Below, piece after piece: positions 10,241-21,080 of a stretch of 64,000 nt of DNA. Position 1 is the first letter of the stretch, and the number at the start of each line of letters is the position of its first letter. The stretch is from Ypsolopha sequella (lineage: Eukaryota > Arthropoda > Insecta > Lepidoptera > Ypsolophidae), in assembly GCA_934047225.1 (NCBI GenBank), contig CAKOHE010000034.1:186001-250000 (forward strand). Direction: 5' to 3'. The notes below the pieces were generated by a model, which searched no databases, had not been told where the DNA came from, and saw only the letters and a list, made by a program, of their open reading frames with translations. The position numbers and the translations under genes were made by a program.

Positions 10241-10589
10241 GCGTCGGTCAGAAAAGGGGTTATCTCTGCGTTTGGCTGTGACAGTGTGATATGAATACCT
10301 GTCCTTGATTTTCGATTAAGATTTCATTGTTTCGCGTTTTGAATGAATTTCAACAAAAGATTACTGTTTTAGGGTTCTCTTTGAAAGTATGAACCTTTTT
10401 AGCGTAGTCTCGGTCTGTCTGTGGCATAATTTAGAAACGGTATCGGCTGTAATTCGGCATTAGTGATGCAGAATTATGTACAATAGACCATAGGACAATA
10501 GGAAAAATCATCAACAAATAAATTTTTGAAGTGGATACTTCTTTGATCGCGTCTCATATGTCTTCTTATATAAATCTTCTCTGATAACG

Positions 10590-10760
10590 AAGCACCTCAA
10601 GAATCAGTGCCAGCTATACTTAATAGATTAAAAGAACATGCCATTACACAGCTTAAGAAAGACAAAAGTTCTGGTGAAGATGGAAAACAAATGACACAAT
10701 TATAGCGATGATTGAACCGCTTACCCCGCATCTTACTAAGCTGTTCAATAATATACTAGA
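10590..10760 (+). pseudogene. RTE-type reverse transcriptase fragment
   Basis: One frame gives ESVPAILNRLKEHAITQLKK followed by DKSSGEDGK; the frame then shifts and continues WKTNDTIIAMIEPLTPHLTK and LFNNILE. This is the fingers/palm entry of RTE-clade reverse transcriptases (pattern 'K..KAPGEDGI..EMI....P.L..LFN.IL'). The frameshift lies in GAAGATGGAAAAC. Catalytic YADD is absent. It is cut on the right by a Helitron-like element at 10761. Confidence 0.7.
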
Positions 10761-11766
10761 ACTAGCTTTTCCCCGCGGCTTCGCCCGCGTTGATTAAGTT
10801 TTTGTATAGTCGTATCGAATCTGTAAATATTTTTAGTTTTAGTAGTACAGCTGGCTTTGATTTGGAGTATTTAAAGTGTTTTTGGTTCTCATCATCTCTA
10901 ATTTGATCCCTATGTAACGTGTTTTTGGCGAGGCCGAACACCAAGACATGTTTCCGTCTTTGCCGAGGCCGAAGCCCGAGCCGTTTTGCAGATCGACACT
11001 ATTTTTTGTTCTCTGAATTAATCTTTTGCTAATGTGTCTTTGGCTGTCTTTTTTAACTGATTTAATCCCCTAGTATAGCATGTTTGGCGAGATTGAAGGC
11101 CGAGCCGTATTTCCAGTAGACACTATCTTTTGTTTTCTAATTAATTTTAATCATCTGCTTAAGTATCGTTGGCGGTCTTTGGCGAAGCCGAAGGCCGGGC
11201 TGCGTTTCCGAAAGACACTATTTTTTGTTCTCTGAATTAATCCTCTGCTAAAGGGTCTTTGGCGAGACCGAAAGCAATGCCGCGTTTCCAAACAAAAAAG
11301 ATTTTTGGTTACTGATTTGATATAAAGTAGCGTATGTCCTATTTCAGGTCTAGAACTACATTTAAAGCAGTTTCAGCTTTATTAGTTCGGGAGGTACGGC
11401 GTAAAGATGTGCATCACTTTTCTATAGGAACTTGACACCCAATTGCCTCTGAACTGATTAATGGGATAAAAAGTGGTCTACTATGTCCTATTCCAGGTCT
11501 AGAACTACATTTGTGCAAAGTTTAGCCTAATCGGTTCAGTAGGTACGGCGTGAAGGAGTAACAGTACATCACTTTTCTATAGAAACTTGACACCCCATTG
11601 CCATCCTATGGGTACTGATTTATCGGATATAAAATAGCCTTTGTCCTATTCCAGGTTTAGAACAACATTTGTGCAAAGTTTTAACCCAATCGGTTCATCA
11701 GTTACGGCGTGAAAGAGTAACAAACATCTATCCATCCCAACTTTCGCATTTATGATATTAGTTAAA
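10761..11766 (-). mobile_element. Helitron-like non-autonomous element
   Basis: On the minus strand it starts near TAACTAATATCATAAATGCG (11766) and ends GGCGAAGCCGCGGGGAAAAG then CTAGT (10761), the 3' signature of a very common lepidopteran repeat usually assigned to Helitrons. There are no terminal inverted repeats. The interior has degenerate tandem modules: 'GGTCTAGAACTACATTT'-type boxes at about 11346, 11500 and 11655, and 'CTTTGGCGA' boxes between 10920 and 11270. A second short relative is at 16535-16722. It interrupts the RTE fragment to its left. Confidence 0.6.
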
Positions 11767-12344
11767 TGCACCTAACATGAGAGGAGTGCATCCGCAAGAC
11801 GAAAGAACATTAACTCATCCCTTAAATTTTTATTTACATCAAAACACAAATTTTCTATTCCTTTTATTGGATTTAGAAAGTACTTACGAAAGTAAACATA
11901 CTCCTAATACTTGCAATATTTGTGAGGTACCTACATTGGGTCATTTCTAATTATATAGCCAAAAATACATACTGAAGACTCGGTAAGTAGTCAGAGACCC
12001 TTTTTGAGAAAAAAACATAACCAAAACAATACTAACTTTCCCATACTGGGAGTTGTTCTTAAATTAGTATAGGGCACAAATTTTATTTTGTGTTTTTCGC
12101 TAAAATTGTCATTGAACCTTGGTCTTGACCACCTAAATAACAAATTTAGTCATTTTACTTTGAAAATGAAAGACTTTCCAAAGACAACTTCATCCCCCTT
12201 TTCATCCCTTCGGGGTTGGAATTATCACAAACGCTGAGACACGTATAAAGTAATTTTCAATTGTCAGTCTAAACACAAAATTTAAAAATCCTAACTTCGA
12301 AACAGACGAACTTTATAATAAAGAACTTTCATACAAACTTTCAT
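11767..12344. other. mostly unassigned; trace of the MITE core
   Basis: Bases 11967-12003 (CATACTGAAGACTCGGTAAG) resemble the internal core of the 'ACAAGGTGA' MITE family, without detectable arms. The remainder is unassigned. Confidence 0.4.
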
Positions 12345-12630
12345 TTTTTTTTACCGTCATCTAGACCTCGCCGAGCCCTTTTCTTAGAGTACCATGAACA
12401 TGGGTCTAGCTTCAGCCATTTGGGAGATATGGGCCTGTTAAGTTTTGACACTTTCTGCAGACAGATCTCGTCGCGACCTTTTCCTAGACACCCATTAACA
12501 TCGGTCTAACTCCAGCCGTTTGGGAGATACAGTCCGTCTAAGTTTTGACATTTAAAAAAAAACTTTTTTGGTATCCCGTGATTCAACCCCTAGGGATGTA
12601 CTACCTTCCGTTCCAAAGATATTTTGCTTG
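12345..12630. repeat. half copy of the long palindromic repeat of 40142-40779
   Basis: Shares ordered boxes with 40500-40770: AGTACCATGAACATGGGTCT, GCCGTTTGGGAGATA, AAGTTTTGACA, and CCCTAGGGATGTAC near the end. Only one arm is present. Confidence 0.65.
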
Positions 12631-12636
12631 GATATA

Positions 12637-12647
12637 GATAGATATAT

Positions 12648-12708
<61 letters not shown>

Positions 12709-12730
12709 CAGATAGATAGATAGATAGATT
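12637..12730. repeat. (GATA)n microsatellite
   Basis: About 22 units of GATA with one substitution (GACA), directly to the right of the half palindrome. Confidence 0.9.
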
Positions 12731-13590
12731 GTGGATATATAGATCAATAGATATCTCAAAAGTAAAAAAGAAGAAACCCTAATAGGATCATTTGTGTGGC
12801 TATCTGTCTGTTCGTCTGTAACAGCCGATTTGCTCTGGCACACATACTTTCAAGAATGTTCATGTCCACTAAATTAAATTGCAAAATCGATGCCATTTTC
12901 GTAATAAACGTCCTAAAAAACCATAAAAATGACACCCATATTGCTATTTACACATTTTAACATTTCAACATGACAGAGTTAGGTCCGTGTTGATAATGTT
13001 TGAAAAATATACATTGCGGCGTTAATATTCTGACTCAATGTGTGACAATCTTTATAATCTGCAATGGACAAAATATTGTCTAATTTCAACGGTACTCGCT
13101 ACAACGCTAAGTATTTCATGGTAAGGTTGAAATTTTATTTGAAATTTTAAGGTTGAAGGTTTATTCTGTTAATATCACAGTAAATGCATTTTAAATTACT
13201 TACGAATGAAATGAAATTCCTTTGGATGTCTTATTTGCGTTATTTGAAGAGTTACAACAAATTTGCCACGCTGCAATACACCATTTTTACAATATGTTTG
13301 TTCTAACGCGTTCGGTTGAGAAATAAGAGGCCCGTGGGTTATGTCTATTGATCGTATATTGATCATATCGGTGCGTCGCAGTCACGGCTTTCATGGCATT
13401 TTTATTCCTTTTTAATAGTTCTGTAGTCGAAATATATCGAATAGTTTTTTTTTAATGGTTCTAATGCTATAAAATATATATAATTTTTTTTAAAAATGAT
13501 ACAAGGTATCATCATAATATCAGTGGGACTTATTACATTAGCAAAACGTGATGTCGTCACTGAACTAAAAACAAACACAAGTTGGACAAT
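12731..13590. other. no feature recognised
   Basis: AT-rich sequence without supported frames or repeats. Confidence 0.4.
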
Positions 13591-13668
13591 TGTGTCGATT
13601 CGGAGTAACACGTTTTAACTAATTTGACAGGACTAAACTTAATTTAAGCGTCCCGTCTTTTTACTACA
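13591..13668. repeat. half copy of the 'CGATTCGGCGTAACAC' MITE
   Basis: TGTGTCGATTCGGAGTAACA then TTTGACAGGACTAA and GCGTCCCGTCTTT match the left arm of the copies at 7249 and 47951. The right arm is missing. Confidence 0.6.
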
Positions 13669-13833
13669 GAGACCCACATCATAAAATATGAGATCTACTT
13701 GCACAAAACCATGAAGTTCACAGTATTTGGCTTGACACTACACTGTAACCATGGTCTGGCTCCTTATTTCGCTCTTCTGTTACCCACACTGTGCCGGAAT
13801 TGACAAACCCTTCTGCAGAACATCACATGAAAT

Positions 13834-14438
13834 GGGTTGTTGTACATTCGTCACAAAGTAATGTCGTCACATTTTTTGTACAGACAACAGAAAAATCAAA
13901 CAAAAAATAAATTTTTATTTGTTTTTCAAAATCACAGCACTTTTAAGAATAAGGAGAGAGAGAGCATTCATAAAGGTGTTTTTTCTTGTATAATTTCGAG
14001 CGCTAAAACCAATAATTTTGCTTGCTTTGGTACTTTACACAAAAATTATGTAAATTGAAACTTTATGAAAAATAAATATACAACGTGTAACAGAAATGTT
14101 TGAAGAGCTTATTCAGTCAATGGTATAGAACAACTTTTACTATGGAGCAAACACTGAAATAAAAAATAAAAAATCTGCCCTTCCATACATTTCCACCGAG
14201 CGGCATTGCTTTTTTCTAGGAAACAGTTAATTCTTTTTTCGAGATACAGTGTTTGATCCATAATAAAAGTTGTTCTATACCATTGACTGAATAAGCTCTT
14301 TAAATATGGTTACACCTTTCTGTTACAGGTTGTATAATGTGTTTATTTTAATTAATTTTTGATTTTTCTGCTGTCTGTACGAAAATGTGACGAATTTACA
14401 TGTGACGAATTTACTTTATGACGAATGTACAACAACCC
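13834..14438. mobile_element. 605-bp hairpin transposon with 8-bp target duplication
   Basis: Terminal inverted repeats GGGTTGTTGTACATTCGTCA extend about 65 bp with small indels. An exact 8-bp direct repeat, CATGAAAT, flanks it at 13826-13833 and 14439-14446. A second, inner inverted repeat runs 14103-14300 (GAGCTTATTCAGTCAATGGT and reverse complement). An 8-bp duplication is characteristic of hAT, P and Merlin transposons; the end sequence does not let me choose. No transposase is encoded. Confidence 0.8.
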
Positions 14439-14676
14439 CATGAAATCACATCGCAATGACTGTGACGCAATGAATGACATCACAATAAACAACGTATACA
14501 AGCAACTTTATCTCCAGACCACGAACCTATACCCTAACCGGACTGAGTACTTGTTTCAAAAAACGTGAAGAACGAGAAGTCATACTAGATAATTTCATCT
14601 CTGTCTAAGTAGGGTAACCATATTTAAAAATAATTGATTGAGACCACGTAGGTAGTAAAAACCGTATTCAAAACAT

Positions 14677-14963
14677 TTATTTTATTGGTTTAAAGTCTTC
14701 TGCTTTAAAATAGCGGCTGCAGACTACTGGATTTTTGCACTTTACTTCGTTTCCTAAAACTTCTAACCATTTTCTTCGGATATTTTCAGTTTTTGGAAGA
14801 GTGTAATGTAAAACCCAATATCATGGTTACTCTAGCGGTATCAATGTAAACATGTATCATTTCTCCGAGAAAACGTTATAATTATGCCTTACCTATGAAA
14901 CGATATCCCACAATTCCCAAAAATTTGGCTTCTGCAGCCCTTCACGCTGCATGCTTTAACCAT
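14677..14963 (-). pseudogene. decayed THAP zinc-finger gene, two exons
   Basis: Exon 1 (14893-14963) starts ATGGTTAAAGC and encodes MVKACSVKGCRSQIFGNCGI then SFH, ending in a strong donor AG|GTAAGG. Exon 2 (about 14677-14800) encodes LPKTENIRRKWLEVLGNEVK then CKNPVVCSRYFKAEDFKPIK and a TAA stop. This is the C-x4-C ... W ... C-x2-[H] ... F layout of the THAP DNA-binding domain, found in host transcription regulators and P-element-type transposases. Two defects are visible: the expected acceptor AG reads AC (14801-14802), and the last zinc ligand His is Tyr (CSRYF). The stop directly after the domain leaves no effector region. Probably dead; a divergent functional exon cannot be fully excluded. 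Confidence 0.65.
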
Positions 14964-15111
14964 TTTTGCAAAAAATTATTAATTTTACAATTTTGTTTTC
15001 AAATGTCACGGCCGTGGCGCCATTTTTAGATAAAAGGGTTACCAGTTTGCAAGCATAAGAATAATACCAACTTTATTAAGGAATGATTGATCTTACATTT
15101 ACGGATAAAAC

Positions 15112-15490
15112 TAAATGTAAAACATAAATAAACCTAACAAAAAAATTGTGACGGACTTCAAATGTAACTGCATTCATTCGCTAAAAAGCTTAAAATAATT
15201 ATAAAATGACAGATGGTACCGAAATAACACTTTTTCCGCCTTCTTTCTTCCTAAAAAATATGTTCTTTAGAAGTCGGCGCTCTTATATTGGTTTCTGTGT
15301 TGCTATAACCAAGGGAACGCGGTCACTTTTAAAGAACATATTTTTCAGGAACAAAGAAGTCGGAAAAAGTGTTATTTCAGTACCATCGGTCATTTTATAA
15401 TTATTTTCAACTTTTTTGCGAATGGCTGCAGTTACATTTAAAGTCGGTTACTATTTTTTGTTAAAAGTTTATTATTTTACATTTTTAGTG
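15112..15490. repeat. large hairpin element, copy 2
   Basis: Arms of about 150 bp, for example AATTATAAAATGACAGATGG against CGGTCATTTTATAATTA and ACTTCAAATGTAACTGCATT against its mirror. Homologous to 7169-7640 but without the nested MITE. The centre contains TAGAAGTCGGCGCTC and TATTGGTTTCTGTGTTGCTA. Confidence 0.7.
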
Positions 15491-15587
15491 TTGACGGGTC
15501 AAATTGTGTAATGTGGATAGTTCTTGTAAACGCGCTGTTGATATAAAACGAAGGACAAGTAATAATTGGTTATATTTAATAAATACC

Positions 15588-16260
15588 CTGTAATCAGCAC
15601 CCTAATACAAACTGATTGCCGTAATCTCAAGTTATGTGCTGTCACCCGTTGAGGAGTTCTATGGTAATGAGGCCAAGATCAATGTTCAGGTGGAGAAATT
15701 ACAATTTACAAGTAGTACTCGGCAATCACTATCCTAATACAAAGCGATTGCCTTAATCTTGAGTGGTATGCTGTCGTCCGTTAAGGAGTTCTATGGTGGT
15801 GAAGCCAGGATGGAAGGTCAGGTGGGTATTCTGATAATTTCCAAGAAATGCCCGACAATCAGCACCCTACCAAAGTGATTGCCGCAATCTCGAGGTAAGT
15901 GCTCTCATTCGTTAAAGAGTTCTATGGTAATGACTTAATAAGACCAGGATCGAAGGTCAGGTGGAAGATTGACAATTTCCAAGTAATACTCTGCGATCAA
16001 CATCGTAGTACAAAGCGATTTCCTTAATATCAAGTGGTACGCTGTTACTTTCTGAGGCGTTCCACTGCCTATCTCTGAAAACTTTCATCAGATCATGGTC
16101 AATCTTAAAATGGGACCTACCTCAAAGGAAATTTTTCCAAACAAAAAAAGAATCATTCAATTCAGTTCAGAATTGACGGAGATAAGGAATAACATACCCA
16201 AAAAAAATACAGTTGAATTGAGATCCTCCTCTTTTTTTCAAGTCGGTTAAAAAAAAAGTA
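15588..16260 (+). repeat. interspersed repeat with about four 130-bp tandem units
   Basis: Units starting near 15588, 15718, 15848 and 15985 each carry 'CAAAGYGATTGCC', 'GAGTTCTATGGTRRTGA' and 'AAGGTCAGGTGG' boxes. The right part (16090-16260) ends GATCCTCCTCTTTTTTTCAA then GTCGGTTAAAAA, a signature shared in reverse with 33100-33300. Common in lepidopteran genomes by my recollection; class unknown. Confidence 0.6.
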
Positions 16261-16534
16261 TTTACTAAAAGCTAAATACTATAAAGTCGTTGAAAAACTA
16301 AATCGTGAAAAACTCAAGCCTACCATCGCAATTTGTTTTTTTTGTGATGGCAACTGTGCGAGTAGGACACAGGCATCGACTGTGTGTTGTCCCGCTCGGC
16401 ACGTTTTCTCTAGTTGGTTGTGTCATAATAAAATAACTTTTAACTGTATGAAATAGAGTCTATTTTTCTACGCGTAACATCCTTCAGTGCTCAATCCAGT
16501 TTACGTATACATCCATGCTCCAGACACATTATCC

Positions 16535-16722
16535 GTACCTCTGTTATAAATGCGAAAGTGTGTTTGTTGGTTTGTCCTTTTTTCACACAGCAAAGGAGCA
16601 ACTGATCCATGTGATTTTTTGCATAGAGATAGTTTATGGGCCGAAAAGTGACAGGCTACTTTTTATCTCAGGAAAATGCAAACGATATCAGCGTGGATGA
16701 AGCTGCGGGCAAAAGCTAGTTA
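16535..16722 (+). mobile_element. short Helitron-like element
   Basis: Starts TGTTATAAATGCGAAAGTGT, contains a run of GTTTGT-type sequence and ends AGCTGCGGGCAAAAGCTAGT. The ends mirror the larger minus-strand element at 10761-11766. No inverted repeats and no coding potential. Confidence 0.6.
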
Positions 16723-16929
16723 GATATATTTATTAGACACAAACTACATTTTTACGGTAGGTACTTGTAAAAAATAAATATCGGTTCTTTTTTCTCCGAC
16801 GTTTCAATTAAAAGGTTACTGGTGAGCTCCGGTAGCGCAGCGAGCAATAAGGTAACGTAAAAATAGATTAACAGTAGAATAGGTATACTATTTAGTTTTC
16901 TTTTTAATCGTAGTTTAGATCTAGAGGGA

Positions 16930-17751
16930 TAACAACATGATGAATAAACACACTTGCACTAATTTCACAGTTCATTAGCTTATTTAACCCGACCGGTTTT
17001 GGTTTTATACAATCATCAAGGGTTTAGACTGATTAGATGTTATTCTGTGCAATAAATGATATATTAAGGCCCTTACCTTTGCCAAATGGGTACTTTCTAA
17101 AGCCTACTCCTCGTTTATGGCCAAACCAAAAATAATGAAAAAATATATTATGAATAATCAACTCTTAGACAACATATGCAACAGTTTTCTTTTTCATACC
17201 ACCAAAACTTCTACATGAATTTTTTTTTTTACTGAATGGTGTTTTTTGACCTCAAATTCCCTACTGCTCCTGAGTTGCTTGGCCGATTGAATTCATCTAT
17301 GCTTTGATAAATAGATAAACTTTATAGCTATAAACATAACATAAGATTATTCAATCGAGTAATCACGTCCAAGTGAAAAGTATAATTTTCCCCTGTTTCG
17401 CCCTCTCAAGGACGCAGCGAGCGTCGTAACAGCCACTATGCATTGCGCGCTGATATGAACGTTATTTCAATGTCGTTTCCGTTGATATTTGTAGTGACAA
17501 ATATCGAGCTGCTAATTTGGCGATGGTAATCGCCTTAAGCTATTATAGTATTATAAGTAGTTTACTATTGTAAAGATAACATAATAATCGGTCAAAACTA
17601 AAATAATAGTAAAACTATAATAGTTTACTGTATCATTTATTGCACGGAATAAAATCTAATCAGTCTAAACCCTTGGTGATTGTATAAAACCGAAACCGGT
17701 CGGGTGAAACTGTGAAACGAGTGCAAGTGTCTTTATTCATCATGTTGTTAT
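16930..17751. repeat. foldback element split by TTAA MITE copy B
   Basis: Left arm 16930-17063 and right arm about 17623-17751 are inverted copies: ATAACAACATGATGAATAAA outside, then CCGACCGGTTTTGG and GGGTTTAGACTGATTAGAT. The middle is interrupted by the 475-bp MITE at 17064-17538. The arms contain a TGATGATTGTATAAAACC motif followed by CGAAACCGGT on the right arm, compared with the other hammerhead-like hairpins. Confidence 0.75.
17064..17538 (+). repeat. TTAA-flanked MITE, copy B
   Basis: Bounded by TTAA at 17064-17067 and 17535-17538, with the same terminal repeats as copy A. Very similar to copy C at 21684. It sits inside the foldback element at 16930-17751, so it is the younger insertion. 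Confidence 0.8.
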
Positions 17752-18435
17752 TCAAGTTTCACTAAGTGCCGACAATCGCAAGTATTCATCAAAGAGGGAT
17801 AAGACAAATTATTCGATTTCATTTCATTTCGATTTCAAAATATTGCAGACTGCATTAAAACATTGAAACAGAAATTTAATCCCCTAAGAAAATAAATCCC
17901 AGGTCAGGACTCGAATATGCGTCTCCGCCTATCGACCGGGCGACTTATCCAGTTCCCTAAAAAACGTTTACAAATAGAAAAATACTGATGAAACTTTTTC
18001 AAAATGCAGAAAGATTTTCATATAGATATTTTTATGGAAACATGTTTATATTACAAGTATATAAATATGATATTTTATTTAAGATTTATCTAACACTATA
18101 CAAACCTAAAATACTTTGTAATTTTTTTGTGTTACAAACATTACAAGATGTCTTTCTGATTAATAATTTGTAAATTAATTGTGTAAAGCGCCCATATATA
18201 GATGAATCAAAATGTTATAGAAAATTGCAAGATGATCTCCACTTTAATTTAATTAAAAAGTAAATATATATATTTTTTCAAGTTTAGCATAGTAAAAGGG
18301 GCAGTCTGAAAACCAGCGTTGTGTTGTTGTTACACAACACGCAACATGTCTGAGACTATTCCTTTTGCCACATAAGTGCAGCGAAATATTATTATTTAGT
18401 TAAGTTTTCTAATTATACATGTATTTTTTGTATTT
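17752..18435. other. no gene recognised
   Basis: AT-rich sequence. A 61-codon open frame at 17988-18173 is rich in F, Y, K and L as expected by chance at this composition. Confidence 0.4.
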
Positions 18436-18480
18436 CTATGTACATCTTGTGGCAATAAATAGCTTTTGATTTGATTTGAT
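18436..18480 (+). mobile_element. LINE 3' terminus with TTTGAT-type tail
   Basis: GGCAATAAATAGCTTTTGAT followed by repeated TTTGAT ends, the usual form of lepidopteran LINE tails. How far the element extends upstream is not clear. Confidence 0.45.
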
Positions 18481-18531
18481 ATGCAATAATTCAAAAAATA
18501 TTTTTTGTTTTTTATTTCACATGAATGCAAT

Positions 18532-18705
18532 AATAGTAGTTTATGCTACAAGGGCCAAAAGGAATAAATTACGAGGACGATTTAAAACACGAGCGTAGCG
18601 AGTGTTTTAAACGTAACCGAGTAATTTATTGCTTTTACGCCCGTGTATCATACTACGTTTTTCAATGCATAGTGTGAGGAAATGAAAACAAATATAATCA
18701 AATAT
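18532..18705. repeat. foldback repeat, uninterrupted copy
   Basis: Self-complementary sequence: GGAATAAATTACGAGGACGA with GTAACCGAGTAATTTATTGC, and TTTAAAACACGAGCG around the centre. The same element at 54062-55205 is split by a piggyBac-type insertion, and this copy shows the empty site (GGACGATTTAAAACACG). Confidence 0.7.
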
Positions 18706-18708
18706 AAT

Positions 18709-19078
18709 ATATGCCCTCGCCTCTCGGGTTATGGCTTTTTAAGATAGTAAAATATTAATTTCTGAACAAAATAAATACCACTTGTTACCTTACAAGATGA
18801 AGTGCAGGTTCATTAAAAAAAATCACGGCAATAATGTATACTAAATTCAGAAAAAAAAACAGGAATTTCAAGAAAATCTCTTGAATAGCATTGCAGTGCT
18901 ACGGGTGTAACCTGAACTTGACATCCTGTTTTTTTTTCTGAAGTTACTATACATTAGTGCCAAATTTTTTTTTAATGAACCTGTACTTCATCTTGTAAGG
19001 TAACAAGTGGTATTTATTTTGTTCAGAAATTAATATTTTACTATCTTAAAAAGCCATAACCCGAGAGGCGAGGGCATA
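18709..19078. repeat. 370-bp palindromic element
   Basis: Arms of about 120 bp: ATATGCCCTCGCCTCTCGGG at the left end and its reverse complement at the right, followed by TTATGGCTTTTTAAGATAGT and TACCTTACAAGATGAAGT with mirror copies. The arms are nearly identical, so it is fairly young. No target duplication identified. Confidence 0.75.
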
Positions 19079-19872
19079 TATAGAGTCGAGAATAAAATGG
19101 GTTTTATGCTAGTTATACACTCTGCTTTTCACTTCGGTTGCGAGGAAATGAAACAGTGATATTGCTAGCAAATGGCATAATATTGCACAATCAGGACCTA
19201 GGTAATATTTAATGCAAATTTAAATAAACAACTTAATATATGTACCTATTGGGAAAAAAGAACAGCTGTTTCCCGCCACACCAGTTTTTTTTTAATTTTC
19301 CCGCGGAGAAGTGGAAAGGCAAAGGGCACTTAGCCCATACAGCCATGTCCAAAGAACCTAAATAAAAAATCAGACATGCATGTCTGTTTATTAATTTTAT
19401 ATTAACTACCGTTAAAGTCACTATATAAAGTATCATTCTTGACCATCATCTGAAGCTTCTATCCTATGCTCTAATATGATAGAATCCTAGCGCGAACATT
19501 ATTGAGTTTCAAAAAGTTTGTCTATAAAGTTGTACTGTGTACTGGCTGTATGGTCTATTGCCGATAGTTTTAGAAGAAAACTACTTTATGCCCAAGTAGA
19601 TACAAGAACTTTACGAGCATGGGAAGTGAAAAATATATTGATGTCTGAATGCAATGTTTTAGAACTAACAAAAAAGTTTTGTACAGAAATAGGTGGGAAA
19701 AATTATCGCATTTATTCACGTTATTGCTCTGAATACTTACGGATTAAATTTAAAATGATAACAATTACGCAATTAACATTCATTTCGCATTCTCCATTAC
19801 GTATTACGTATTATCATCATACTTGTGGTCTTTTAATACACAATTCCCTAAATAACAACATTTACATACATT
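19079..19872. other. no gene recognised; one open frame of unknown meaning
   Basis: A 143-codon frame (19518-19949, plus) has no ATG at its front, resembles no family I know, and its last 22 codons run into the repeat that begins at 19879. I do not call it a gene. Confidence 0.35.
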
Positions 19873-19878
19873 TTTATC

Positions 19879-20608
19879 AGGTGGTAGAGCTGATGCCGGG
19901 CTCGACTGTGGAGGTACCACCATCTTACTTGGAGACCCCCTCGAAGTAATTCGGGGGAGAGTAAGAGGACAGCTCACAGGCAAAAAACCAGGAGGCCCAC
20001 CATGCCTGGGACCGATGGATGGCGGTATATCCCTCACCTTCACACACTCACACACACCCTCTCACACACCCTCTCACACACACACATGCACCCCCTCATA
20101 TTTAGCTACTTCCATAATATGGACGCATGCAGGATGTTATCTTTCTTTTATTATATACATATCTGTTTTGTGTTCTTATTATTACTTTAATTGTGTTCTT
20201 TATTATTACTTTAATTAATTTTTGTAAATTTAAAATTCTAAGCAAATTTTTGAAACTGTTTTCTAAAACCAATGCTGCGGACTGAAGGAGCGGAGTCTTC
20301 TGATACAGGTATTTTTACTTAAAAGAAGGCTCCAGCTGTAATTGTAATTATGTAAATATTTGGTTAACACAATAAACATTTTTGATTTTGATTTGATATC
20401 CATCCCTAATAGCCGGGCCTTATATGGAACAGACTGGTGATGGGCAGCGGCGTCACTGGTGCGAGGATTTCGGAACCGCGCTCACCAACCCGCCTGCACA
20501 GCGTGTGTGAGTATGGGCAATTCTTCCAGGATGACCGCCAGGAGTGGCAAAAACCTGGAAAGGCTTAAGTATGTCCAGCAGTGGACGAACTAGGCTGGTG
20601 GGTGGATG
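19879..20608 (+). repeat. interspersed repeat (SINE-like), split by a LINE insertion
   Basis: Outer part 19879-20032 (CAGGTGGTAGAGCTGATGCC to GGCGGTATATCC) and 20402-20608 (ATCCCTAATAGCCGGGCC to CAGCAGTGGACGAACTAGGC) together match the uninterrupted reverse copy at 25459-25821. The insertion between them is described separately. Confidence 0.75.
20033..20395 (+). mobile_element. 5'-truncated LINE with 6-bp target duplication
   Basis: The insert is flanked by ATATCC (20027-20032 and 20396-20401). It begins with a CACACAC-rich stretch and ends AATAAACATTTTTGATTTTG then ATTTG. The segment AGCGGAGTCTTCTGATACAG is shared with 23650-23680, another 3' end of the same LINE family. No reading frame remains. 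Confidence 0.75.
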
Positions 20609-20850
20609 GACATAAATTTAATTCCATGCTCGGCAGATGTAAACAAAATGTGATCTGCCCTTGTCAAGTTTTTTGGTCTCGCTTTCGTTACTCCATAACC
20701 GATCTCTTACTCTATGCTACATCTATAGAAAAATCATTGCAGTTGTATATCTTGACATCAATTACTGGACTATTTCAGGAAGTGCTAAAACTACGCACTT
20801 AAATTATCAAAAACTTGCCGACAGGATTTGAACCCAGATCAGGGTTAGAT

Positions 20851-21080
20851 CAGGCGTCTTCAAACTTTTTTAGCTGGAGGGCCAATAATCTATTCCAGGT
20901 CTGTCAAAGGGCCGCACATTGCCGCACGTAAACATACCACTTCAACAATAATTTAAAACCAAACAAGTGAATTAAAAATGTCTTATATAGAATAGATGAA
21001 AATTTCTTTAGCCTCTGGGGGCCGCAAAAATGTCCCAGCAGGCATGCGGCTCGAGGGCCGCGGGTTGAAGACCCATAGTG
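20851..21080. repeat. hAT-like MITE with 'GGGTCTTCAA' ends
   Basis: Left end CAGGCGTCTTCAAACTTTTT and right end GGGCCGCGGGTTGAAGACCC form an imperfect terminal inverted repeat resembling hAT (Charlie-type) MITEs. Both arms carry GGGCCGC boxes. The expected 8-bp duplication was not found, so the ends may be worn. Confidence 0.5.

Noticed and set aside
19518..19949. 143-codon open frame as a gene
   Set aside because: No ATG at its start and the last 22 codons come from an interspersed repeat found again at 25459.
20860..20890. tRNA-like 'GATTTGAACCCAGATC'
   Set aside because: Resembles a T-arm box only; no cloverleaf could be built, and it lies at the edge of a hAT-like MITE.
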